A stretch of 48,842 bases of DNA from Lachnospiraceae bacterium (lineage in GTDB: Bacteria > Bacillota > Clostridia > Lachnospirales > Lachnospiraceae). The notes beneath the pieces are model-generated. The model saw nothing but the letters and a program-made list of their open reading frames with translations. It made no database searches and was not told where the DNA came from. This document shows positions 8,432-15,614 of this stretch, one piece after another. The stretch covers positions 1-48,842 of the forward strand of contig JAUNCZ010000020.1 in the NCBI GenBank assembly GCA_030526405.1, in the 5' to 3' direction. Position 1 is the first letter of the stretch; each line of letters begins with the position of its first letter. A program made the translations under genes and the position numbers.

Positions 8432-8698
8432 CGCGAGCAACGAGCCAAAGTCCGTGTTTACACGAGACACTGGCGACTGCTGAGATAACTTGAGAAACTC
8501 CCAAAGCCTGTTTCTCATAGTTGGTTTCTTGAAAAGACAGAAGCTTTTTCCCGAAAACCATCAAAAATAAAGAAACTCTTTGGTTTCATGCACAATGTAT
8601 AAAAAAAGTATGAAATTTTTGTGAAACAAACCATGTTGAAAATGTGAAACAATATGATACAATATGAAACATAAGTGAAACACAAAGGAGGTATTCTG
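8432..8698 (+). promoter_or_regulatory. scrA promoter with repeated TGAAAC half-sites
   Basis: Candidate -35 TTGAAA at 8636-8641 and -10 TACAAT at 8658-8663 (16-bp spacer). TGAAAC occurs at 8622, 8645, 8665 and 8676, with an inverted GTTTCA at 8583, so half-sites lie before, within and after the promoter, consistent with repression by ScrR. The earlier part (8432-8540) has an inverted repeat GAGAAAC...GTTTCTC and no gene. AAAGGAGGT at the end is the scrA ribosome site. Confidence 0.65.
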
Positions 8699-10633
8699 AT
8701 GGATTACAATAAGGCTGCGTCGGAGGTGATCCGCCTCATCGGCGGAAAAGAGAACATTGTTTCAGCAGCTCACTGTGCAACAAGACTTCGCATGGTTATT
8801 GCTGACAACAGCAAGGTAAACAAGAAAGAGCTGGAGGACGCTGAGGGCGTTAAGGGTGTATTCGAGGCATCTGGTCAGCTTCAGATCATCTACGGAACCG
8901 GTGTTGTAAACAGGGTGTATGATGAGTTTATTAAAATTGCAGGTATTTCTGCTGCAACAAAGGAAGAGGTAAAAAGTGCCGCTGCAAAGAAGGGAAATCC
9001 ACTGCAGCGCTTTATCAAGACTCTGGGAGATATCTTTGTTCCCATCGTTCCGGCCATTGTGGCTTCCGGATTCCTGATGGGTATCATGGAGACTCTGAAT
9101 TTCCTTATTAATAATGGATATGTATCTCTGTCCGCTGACAACAGTCTTTTTGTTCTGGCAAGTCTGTTTGCCAATACAGCCTACGTATTCCTGCCGGTAC
9201 TGATCGGCTTCTCTGCTGCCAAGGTGTTTGGCGGTAACCAGTATCTGGGCGGCGTTATCGGTATGATCATGGTTCACCCGAATCTGCAGAATGCATGGAC
9301 CATGACCGGCGGTGTTGAGAAATATCTGGATGTTTTAGGACTCTGGAAGGTGCCGCTGGTGGGTTACCAGGGACATGTTATCTCCGTAATCATCGCTGTT
9401 TTTGTTATGGCAACCATCGAGAAATGGCTCCACAAACGTGTTCCTGCCATCTTCGATCTGTTTGTCACACCACTTGTTTCTGTATTTGTAACAGGATTCC
9501 TTACCCTGACAGTAATCGGACCTGTATTTAACTTTGTAGAGGCTGGAATCATCAACGGAATCCAGGCCCTCATCGCCATTCCTTTTGGAATCGGTTCCCT
9601 TGTAATGGGTACTCTGTACGCACCAACCGTTGTTACCGGTATCCATCACATGTACACCATCATCGATCTGGGACAGATCAAGGAGTTTGGCTGTACCTAC
9701 TGGCTGCCACTGGCATCTGCAGCAAATATTGCCCAGGGTGCAGCAGCTCTGGCAGTAGCATTAAAGACTAATGACAAAAAACTGAAATCCATGGCTCTTC
9801 CTTCCTCCCTGTCTGCATTTATGGGAATCACTGAGCCTGCCATCTTCGGTGTAAACATGAGATTCTTCCGTCCTTTCATCTGTGCATGTATCGGAGGCGG
9901 ATGCGGTGCCATGTTTGCTTCCATCACATCCCTTGGAGCAACCGGAACAGGTGTTACCGGTATCTTCGGAATTCTGCTGTGTCTGAATGCTCCTATGAAA
10001 TATCTTCTGATGTTCCTCATCGCAGCCGGCGTATCCTTTGCTCTGACATGGATCTTCGGTTACAAAAATAAAGAGGAGCAGGCTGAGAATAACAAGGCTG
10101 ATGTAAAAGCTGTGGAGACAGCTGCAGAGACAGGAAAAAATGCTGAGACAGCTGCAGAGAAGGCGGAGACAGCAGAGAATACTGCTGATGGAATCACTGT
10201 ATTTGCGCCTCTTACAGGAAAGGTTGTTCCTTTAAGTGCCACCGGTGATCCTACCTTTGAGGCAGAGGTTCTTGGAAAGGGTGTTGCCATTGAGCCTGCA
10301 AAGGGTGAGGTTGTGGCACCATTTGACGGAGTAGTAGGTGCTCTGATGGGACATGCTGTTGGTCTTGAGGGCGAGAACGGTGTGGAACTCCTGATCCATG
10401 TGGGAATCGACACAGTAAATCTTCAGGGAAAACATTACACCAGTCATGTGACTGAGGGGCAGCAGGTGAAGGCTGGCGAGCTGTTAATGACCTTTGATAT
10501 GGAGGCCATCCAGGCAGCCGGATACAAGACTGTGACTCCGGTGATCGTTTCCAACACAGATGACTATGCCTGTGTTGAGGGAGAGACAGGAAAGCAGATC
10601 TCCGCAGGAGAGATGCTTCTGAAGCTGAAATAA
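8699..10633 (+). CDS. scrA: Sucrose PTS permease, fused EIIB-EIIC-EIIA
   Basis: Imports sucrose while phosphorylating it to sucrose-6-phosphate. Domain order is IIB (phosphorylated Cys in VSAAHCATRLRM, residue about 27), IIC with many membrane helices from about residue 105 (PIVPAIVASGFLMG onward) to about 460, an Ala/Glu-rich linker (about 465-500), and a Crr-type IIA with active His in ELLIHVGIDT. Some sucrose permeases lack IIA; this one is complete. ATG 8699 is preferred over 8675 because AAAGGAGGT lies just before it. scrB follows, and the hydrolase then splits the phosphorylated sugar. The LacI regulator upstream supports sucrose or a related beta-fructoside as substrate; the sequence alone cannot exclude another disaccharide. 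Confidence 0.88.
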   Translation: MDYNKAASEVIRLIGGKENIVSAAHCATRLRMVIADNSKVNKKELEDAEGVKGVFEASGQLQIIYGTGVVNRVYDEFIKIAGISAATKEEVKSAAAKKGNPLQRFIKTLGDIFVPIVPAIVASGFLMGIMETLNFLINNGYVSLSADNSLFVLASLFANTAYVFLPVLIGFSAAKVFGGNQYLGGVIGMIMVHPNLQNAWTMTGGVEKYLDVLGLWKVPLVGYQGHVISVIIAVFVMATIEKWLHKRVPAIFDLFVTPLVSVFVTGFLTLTVIGPVFNFVEAGIINGIQALIAIPFGIGSLVMGTLYAPTVVTGIHHMYTIIDLGQIKEFGCTYWLPLASAANIAQGAAALAVALKTNDKKLKSMALPSSLSAFMGITEPAIFGVNMRFFRPFICACIGGGCGAMFASITSLGATGTGVTGIFGILLCLNAPMKYLLMFLIAAGVSFALTWIFGYKNKEEQAENNKADVKAVETAAETGKNAETAAEKAETAENTADGITVFAPLTGKVVPLSATGDPTFEAEVLGKGVAIEPAKGEVVAPFDGVVGALMGHAVGLEGENGVELLIHVGIDTVNLQGKHYTSHVTEGQQVKAGELLMTFDMEAIQAAGYKTVTPVIVSNTDDYACVEGETGKQISAGEMLLKLK

Positions 10634-10680
10634 ATGAACGAAAGTTCTTTAACAGCTGAATCAGATGAACGAAAGTTCTT
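10634..10680 (+). repeat. Repeated GAAC-GAAA-GTTC mini-hairpins between scrA and scrB
   Basis: ATGAACGAAAGTTCTT occurs at 10634-10649 and 10665-10680. Each contains GAAC-GAAA-GTTC, a 4-bp stem closed by a GNRA-type tetraloop. The first begins at the base after the scrA stop codon. They may tune mRNA stability or scrB translation. Confidence 0.6.
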
Positions 10681-10741
10681 CATTCTTTGTAAAAACGGAC
10701 AGATCCGAAAAATAGATTCGATAAAGAGGTTTTGGTTGAAT

Positions 10742-12166
10742 ATGAATATCGAACTGTTGAAAAAACAGATCAGTGCTGCAGAGGAAGCAGCGCTGGAAAA
10801 AACTGAACAGGATCATCACAGACAGGGGTATCATCTGATGCCCCTGTCTGGCTGGATGAATGATCCGAACGGACTTTGCTACTTCAAGGGGGAATACCAT
10901 GTATACTTCCAGCATAGTCCTCTGGATGCAAACAGAGGCAGCATTTTCTGGGGGCATTATTCCAGCCCTGACATGCTGAACTGGACATTGCATCCAAACT
11001 TCCTGTACCCGGTGGACTCCTGGGACTGCAATGGAGTATACTCCGGCTCCGCCCTGGTGGAGGATGACCGTCTTTACCTGTATTACACCGGCAATGTGAA
11101 GCATCCCGGAAACTATGATTATATCTACGAGGGCAGGGGCCACAATGTGGGACTGGCTGTAACTACAGAGGGTATTGAGCCTGATACCAACCAGTGTATC
11201 CTGATGAATAAGGATTACCCGGAGGGATTAAGCTGCCATGTCCGTGATCCCAAGGTGTGGAAGCTGGATGGAAAGTACTACATGGTGCTGGGGGCAAGAA
11301 CAAGGGAGGATGTTGGTGAGCTTCTGATCTTTGAGTCTGAGGATAAATATACCTGGAAGCACATCAATGTTATCAGAACACCGGAAAAAATGGGCTACAT
11401 GTGGGAATGTCCGGATATTTTCTGTGTGGATGGTCAGTGGATCGTCATGACTTCTCCCCAGGGAATGGAGTCTTCTGATTATATCGGACAGAATGTGTAT
11501 TCCTGCGGATATTTCCCTCTGTATGGAGATTTCAGAGGAGAGTATACCCTGGGAGAGTACTGTGAGGCAGACGCCGGATTCGACTATTACGCACCCCAGA
11601 GCTTTGAGGCACCGGACGGACGCCGCCTTGTGATTGGCTGGATGGGCATGCCTGATGCAGAGTACACCAATCCTACAGCAGAGAATCTCTGGCAGCACTG
11701 TATGAGTATTCCCCGTCAGTTGACCTGGGAAAAGGGACAGCTGTATACCAGACCTGCAAAAGAGATGAAAAAGCTGAGAAAGCACACCTATACCTTTGCC
11801 TGTGAGACAGAGCTGGCTCTGACAGAGGACAGGTGCAGTGAGACAGAGTTCTATAACAGCGGTTCTGCTCTCTGCATCAAAGTAGGGGACAGCGCAGAGA
11901 TCCGATGGGAGGAGGGACTCCTTCGCCTCTCCATCAGTGAAACTGCAGGCTGTGGAAGAACAGAGCGCTTTCTGAGACTGCCTGAGCTGACCAAGGTGCA
12001 GATGTTTGTGGATGCATCCTCCATTGAGCTGTTTTTCAACGAGGGACAGCATGTTATGACAACACGCTTTTATCCAACAGAAACTCCTGTGATCACCATC
12101 AAAGGCACCGGAACTGGCGTACATTATCAGCTGGCCTCCATGAACTTTGGATGGAATAAGCACTGA
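10742..12166 (+). CDS. scrB: Sucrose-6-phosphate hydrolase (glycoside hydrolase family 32)
   Basis: Hydrolyses sucrose-6-phosphate to glucose-6-phosphate and fructose in the cytoplasm. GH32 hallmarks are present: the nucleophile motif SGWMNDPNGL, HVRDPKVW (the RDP motif) and the acid/base Glu in MWECPDIF, followed by a C-terminal beta-sandwich with MFVDASSIELFFNEG. The frame is open back to 10634, but I prefer ATG 10742 (MNIELLKKQ): AAAGAGG at 10723-10729 precedes it, the upstream part contains the mini-hairpin repeats, and 474 residues is the usual length. It has no signal peptide, as expected for an intracellular enzyme. Confidence 0.9.
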   Translation: MNIELLKKQISAAEEAALEKTEQDHHRQGYHLMPLSGWMNDPNGLCYFKGEYHVYFQHSPLDANRGSIFWGHYSSPDMLNWTLHPNFLYPVDSWDCNGVYSGSALVEDDRLYLYYTGNVKHPGNYDYIYEGRGHNVGLAVTTEGIEPDTNQCILMNKDYPEGLSCHVRDPKVWKLDGKYYMVLGARTREDVGELLIFESEDKYTWKHINVIRTPEKMGYMWECPDIFCVDGQWIVMTSPQGMESSDYIGQNVYSCGYFPLYGDFRGEYTLGEYCEADAGFDYYAPQSFEAPDGRRLVIGWMGMPDAEYTNPTAENLWQHCMSIPRQLTWEKGQLYTRPAKEMKKLRKHTYTFACETELALTEDRCSETEFYNSGSALCIKVGDSAEIRWEEGLLRLSISETAGCGRTERFLRLPELTKVQMFVDASSIELFFNEGQHVMTTRFYPTETPVITIKGTGTGVHYQLASMNFGWNKH

Positions 12167-12172
12167 GTGGAT

Positions 12173-12203
12173 GGACTGAGCATTTGGCTCAGTCCTTTTT
12201 TTT
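12173..12203 (+). terminator. Terminator of the scr operon
   Basis: GGACTGAGC at 12173-12181 pairs with GCTCAGTCC at 12187-12195, followed by T8. Confidence 0.92.
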
Positions 12204-12235
12204 GTGCCTGCTGAGCTGCCTTATTGAGAAGAATA

Positions 12236-13120
12236 TTACGGACACCGTTTGATAAGATCAATCATATCCTGCAGGGGCTGAGTGATAACCTTGTCCTTGT
12301 GGTAAACAATATTCAGCATGCGGGAGAGGGAAACATCCTCCAGGGTGATTTCCTGAATCTCTCCTGCGTCCAGATATTTTTTCACAAGGAGATAGGGCAG
12401 AACTGCAATGCCCACCTGATGCTCCACTGCATCCACAATGGCCTCTGTGGAGGTACACTGCCACCCAATGTTTACGGACATGTTTTTCAGATTCAGAATA
12501 TGGTCAAACATATCACGGACACCGGCTCCCTTCTCACGGAACAGGAAGGTATCCTCCGAAAGATCCTTCAGTCTGCAGGTTTTCCCGGCATAGGGATGGG
12601 TGTTGGAGGCAACCACTGTGATCCTGTCCTGATAGTAGGGCTCCATGATCAGATCACCGAAATTGGCATTTTTTTTCTGGTCTTCAATGAGAGCCAGATC
12701 CAGTTCATTTTCCTGCAGAGCCTTCAACAATACAGGGGCCTGGAACACCATTACCTTTACCTCAATTCCAGGATGAATTCTGTTGAAAGCCTGGATCAGA
12801 GGCATGATCTGGGCTGTTCCGGCGGAGATATTGGCCCCCAGACGAATTTCGTGCACACCCTCGTGGAGCATGATGGCTTCGTTCAGATCCCTGTGCAGGT
12901 TCAGAATCCTCTTGGCATATTTGTACAGGATCTTTCCTGCCTGGGTAATATGGAGTCTGGCACCGTAGCGCTCAAACATTTCTGTATTGTATTCCCCTTC
13001 GATTTCCTTGATGGTCTGGCTGATGGCCGGCTGTGTCATATGAATTTTTCTGGCGGCAGCAGTCATGCTGCCCTCTTCAAACACAGCAATGAATATTTCC
13101 AGCTGTCTGTTAGAAAGCAT
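12236..13120 (-). CDS. LysR-family transcriptional regulator
   Basis: A 294-residue LysR regulator. The N-terminal winged helix-turn-helix runs from RQLEIFIAVFEEGSMTAAAR through MTQPAISQTIKEIE; the rest is the two-lobed sensor domain (VHEIRLGANISAGT onward). It is divergent from the molbindin gene across an unusually AT-rich gap of about 400 bp, so that gene is the most likely target; the effector is not evident. Confidence 0.9.
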   Translation of the reverse strand: MLSNRQLEIFIAVFEEGSMTAAARKIHMTQPAISQTIKEIEGEYNTEMFERYGARLHITQAGKILYKYAKRILNLHRDLNEAIMLHEGVHEIRLGANISAGTAQIMPLIQAFNRIHPGIEVKVMVFQAPVLLKALQENELDLALIEDQKKNANFGDLIMEPYYQDRITVVASNTHPYAGKTCRLKDLSEDTFLFREKGAGVRDMFDHILNLKNMSVNIGWQCTSTEAIVDAVEHQVGIAVLPYLLVKKYLDAGEIQEITLEDVSLSRMLNIVYHKDKVITQPLQDMIDLIKRCP

Positions 13121-13526
13121 TGTAATCCCCCCGTTATTCCATATCCGATCATGTATTTATTATGAAATACATATAAAATGAGTATTCATTGTGTACAAAT
13201 TATTCGCATAATTAATTCTATAATCAGTATACTCTCTTTGCTGCAGAATGTTAAGTAAAAGCTTATTGTTTTAATAAGTAAATTATTATAGAAAGACGAA
13301 ATTTTGGTGTTTTATCGGCTACATATAATAGATTACTTATTAAAATAGATAATAAACAGAATAATCCATTAGTAAATGCTAATAATTAGCAGATTATTAT
13401 AACTGGTATTAATAATTAATATTTCCCGAAAAAGGAAAGGGATGGTATCCTTGTTTTCGAAAGAGATAATCGCTTTCAAACACGGAAAAGCAAAACAGTA
13501 TATGGATAATTTGGGAGGAAAACAAC
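13121..13526. promoter_or_regulatory. AT-rich divergent control region between lysR and mop
   Basis: This gap holds no gene. Bases 13190-13430 are very AT-rich, with repeated TTATTA/TAATAA elements and near-palindromes such as TATTAATAATTAATATT near 13408. That suits a LysR-type regulator, whose sites are AT-rich dyads, and divergent promoters. The mop ribosome site GGGAGG is at 13512-13517. Confidence 0.45.
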
Positions 13527-13737
13527 ATGAGACTTAGCGCAAGAAATCAGATCACAGGAACAGTAACAGAGATCACAGAGGGAGCAGTAAACGGCATTGT
13601 AAAGATCGGATTTGCTGACACAGCAATTTCTGCAACCATCTCCATGTCTGGCAATCAAGGAGCTGGGTCTTGCGGTTGGAAAAGCTGCAACAGCAGTGAT
13701 CAAGGCTACATCTGTTATGGTTGGGGTTAACGATTAA
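13527..13737 (+). pseudogene. mop: Molbindin (Mop, TOBE domain) with a one-base frameshift
   Basis: The first half reads MRLSARNQITGTVTEITEG and on to SATISM, the start of a molybdate-binding TOBE/Mop protein. At about 13653 the frame shifts: reading one base over from ATCAAGGAGCTGG gives IKELGLAVGKAATAVIK, then ATSVMVGVND and a stop at 13735-13737, the expected second half. A single extra base in GGCAATCAAG explains it. The repaired product would be about 69 residues, the normal molbindin length. Molbindins form hexamers that store molybdate in the cytoplasm. No molybdate transporter or molybdoenzyme gene is nearby. The defect may be a real mutation or a sequencing error. Confidence 0.85.
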
Positions 13738-13759
13738 TCACTCTTTTTCAAAATCGAGA

Positions 13760-13793
13760 GGCATCCTTTGCAGAGGCAGGGGGTGCCTTTTTT
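13760..13793 (+). terminator. Terminator after mop
   Basis: GGCATCC at 13760-13766 pairs with GGGTGCC at 13781-13787 (one wobble), followed by a T-tract. Confidence 0.75.
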
Positions 13794-13930
13794 GCGTATG
13801 TATGTCAGTGCAGTGTGGCCTGAAACGGCTTTTCACCCCATCTGGAAGTGCCCTTTCTTGGGTGTGTATGTTAGGACAGGGTGACCAGACGCTTTATACT
13901 TTACAGGGGTGAGAAGTGTTTGCTATAGTA

Positions 13931-14000
13931 TCCTTTGGTGCGTGTCGCCCAAGCAGTTCGGGTCCGAAATCCTGCTTGTTAAATAAGAAAACCAAAGGAG
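13931..14000 (+). promoter_or_regulatory. Structured leader that can hide the ribosome site of the VUT transporter; riboswitch candidate
   Basis: CCTTTGGT at 13932-13939 is complementary to ACCAAAGG at 13991-13998, which contains the Shine-Dalgarno AAAGGAG. Between them is a stable hairpin: CAAGCAG (13950-13956) with CTGCTTG (13972-13978), and inside it TTCGG with CCGAA. An A-rich linker AAATAAGAAAA leads to the ribosome site. Because the downstream transporter belongs to the queuosine-precursor (VUT) family, whose genes are often controlled by preQ1 riboswitches, a preQ1-type switch is plausible. I cannot match it to a specific known class by eye. Confidence 0.5.
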
Positions 14001-14007
14001 AAAAAAC

Positions 14008-14742
14008 ATGAAATGTATCAAAAAAGAGTGGGAGAGCACAAAGCTGCTCCTGCGCAATGTACCAAGTCCCGTGATCACTCTCTTTGTGGTCAGTGTTATT
14101 GTCATGAACCTTCTGGCCAATAAGGAGCTGTTTTCAGCCCGGTACCTGGCTCTGGACTGTGGCTTTGTAGTCAGCTGGGTATCTTTTCTGTGTATGGATA
14201 TCCTGTGTAAACGTTTTGGAGCAAAAGCCTCTGTGCGGATCTCGGTGTATGCATTGCTGATCAACCTCTGTGTCTGTCTTCTGTTTAAGGTGCTGAGCCT
14301 TACACCGGGCATGTGGGGAGAGTTTTATACCACAGGTATGCCGGAGGTCAATGCTGCCTTAAATGCCACCGTGGGTGGTTCCTGGTATGTTGTACTGGGA
14401 AGCAGTATCGCCATGCTTTCTTCCTCCTGCGTAAATGCAGTTCTGAATAAGGCAGTGGCAGCCCGTCTGAAAAAGGACAATTTTGCCGCATTTGCCCTGC
14501 GTTCTTACGTGTCCACAGGAATTGCCCAGTTTGCAGACAATCTGGTGTTTGCTCTGCTGGTGTCCCATGTGTTCTTCGGCTGGAGCTGGATCCAGGTGTT
14601 CACCTGTTCCCTGACAGGAGCATTTTTCGAACTGCTGTGTGAGGTGTTCATCAGTCCGCTGGGATACCGTGTGGTAAAGCAGTGGGAGAATGAGGACATT
14701 GGAAGAGAGTATCTGGAATACCTTACACAGGATGACGAATAA
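14008..14742 (+). CDS. VUT-family transporter (queuosine-precursor transporter type, YhhQ/QueT-like)
   Basis: A 244-residue polytopic protein with about six hydrophobic helices (SPVITLFVVSVIVMNLLA, ALDCGFVVSWVSFLCMDI, SYVSTGIAQFADNLVFALLV and others). The pattern, including the C-terminal GIAQFADN helix and EVFISPLGYRVVKQWE, fits the VUT/DUF165 family, inner-membrane importers of preQ0/preQ1 or related queuosine precursors. Its ribosome site can be sequestered by the leader just upstream. The SDR gene follows after one base and is probably co-translated; its link to queuosine is unclear. Confidence 0.7.
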   Translation: MKCIKKEWESTKLLLRNVPSPVITLFVVSVIVMNLLANKELFSARYLALDCGFVVSWVSFLCMDILCKRFGAKASVRISVYALLINLCVCLLFKVLSLTPGMWGEFYTTGMPEVNAALNATVGGSWYVVLGSSIAMLSSSCVNAVLNKAVAARLKKDNFAAFALRSYVSTGIAQFADNLVFALLVSHVFFGWSWIQVFTCSLTGAFFELLCEVFISPLGYRVVKQWENEDIGREYLEYLTQDDE

Positions 14743-14743
14743 T

Positions 14744-15400
14744 ATGGATATTTTAATTACAGGAACCGTTAGCGGTATAGGAAGGGCCACTGCCCTGTAT
14801 TTTCTGGAGAGAGGACATCAGGTAACCGGTCTGGACTGGATGGAGTCCACCATTTCCCATCCCGCCTATCACCATGTGGTGGCAGATGTGCGTAAACCGG
14901 AACAGTTTCCCCAGGAGCTGAAGCCGGAGATCCTGATTAACATTGCAGGGGTGCAGGATTCGGGACAGGATATCGACATCAATCTGAAGGGTGTCATTAA
15001 TGTGACAGAGAAATACGCCTTTCACAATGAAAGAATGAAGGCGGTGGTGATTATGGGCTCTGCCAGTGCCCACACCGGATCAGAGTTTCCCGAATATGCG
15101 GCCTCCAAGGGTGGTCTGCTGGCCTACACAAAGAATGTGGCCAACCGTCTTGCCCCCCAGGCCATCTGCAACAGCATTGATCCCGGCGGTGTGCTCACCG
15201 ATCTGAATAAGTGCGTCATTGAGGATGAAAAGCTGTGGAACCAGATCATGGAGCTGACCCCGCTGAAGAGATGGGCCACACCGGAGGAGATTGCGGAGTG
15301 GATCTATTTCCTGGCGGTGAATAACCGCTTTATGACAGGCCAGAACCTGCTGATCGACGGAGGAGAAGCAGGAAACACAAAGTTTATCTGGCCGGAATAG
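14744..15400 (+). CDS. Short-chain dehydrogenase/reductase (SDR)
   Basis: A 218-residue classical SDR. The nucleotide-binding motif is ITGTVSGIGRAT (TGxxxGIG type), a later INIAGVQDSG stands for the NAG region, and the catalytic Ser-Tyr-Lys are in MGSASAHTG and EYAASKG. It ends with the typical MTGQNLLIDGGEAG. It probably reduces or oxidises a small alcohol/ketone with NAD(P)H; the substrate is unknown. I choose ATG 14744, one base after the VUT stop and 12 bases after AGGA, rather than 14690 inside the previous gene. Confidence 0.85.
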   Translation: MDILITGTVSGIGRATALYFLERGHQVTGLDWMESTISHPAYHHVVADVRKPEQFPQELKPEILINIAGVQDSGQDIDINLKGVINVTEKYAFHNERMKAVVIMGSASAHTGSEFPEYAASKGGLLAYTKNVANRLAPQAICNSIDPGGVLTDLNKCVIEDEKLWNQIMELTPLKRWATPEEIAEWIYFLAVNNRFMTGQNLLIDGGEAGNTKFIWPE

Positions 15401-15438
15401 GTTCTGGAAATATCAAGTATCCGGTGCTTCTGATCAAA

Positions 15439-15479
15439 GGCGTGAAAGTAGTATTGCTCTGAAACTTTCACGCCTTTTT
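15439..15479 (+). terminator. Terminator before leuS
   Basis: GGCGTGAAAGT at 15439-15449 pairs perfectly with ACTTTCACGCC at 15464-15474, followed by T5. It ends the VUT-SDR unit. Confidence 0.9.
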
Positions 15480-15511
15480 ATAGTTGCAATAAAGTGTAAA
15501 AGTATTTTTCC

Positions 15512-15541
15512 TTGACGTTTTTATCCGTTCTATCCTATAAT
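15512..15541 (+). promoter_or_regulatory. Sigma-A promoter of leuS
   Basis: TTGACG at 15512-15517 and TATAAT at 15536-15541 with an 18-bp spacer, about 70 bp before the leuS start. No T-box leader is present, which is worth noting for a Firmicute aminoacyl-tRNA synthetase gene. Confidence 0.8.
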
Positions 15542-15614
15542 AAACTTTGTGTTACTTTCTGCTTGGGCAGAGGTGACTTCTGAAATTGATTATAATAAGA
15601 AAGAGGATATAAAA

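Noticed and set aside
12224-13165. 313-codon plus-strand frame opposite the LysR gene
   Set aside because: The minus-strand LysR protein has clear helix-turn-helix and sensor domains; the plus frame is its mirror.
15401-15614. T-box leader for leuS
   Set aside because: No T-box or Stem I sequence is visible between the promoter at 15512-15541 and the start at 15615; the space is too short.
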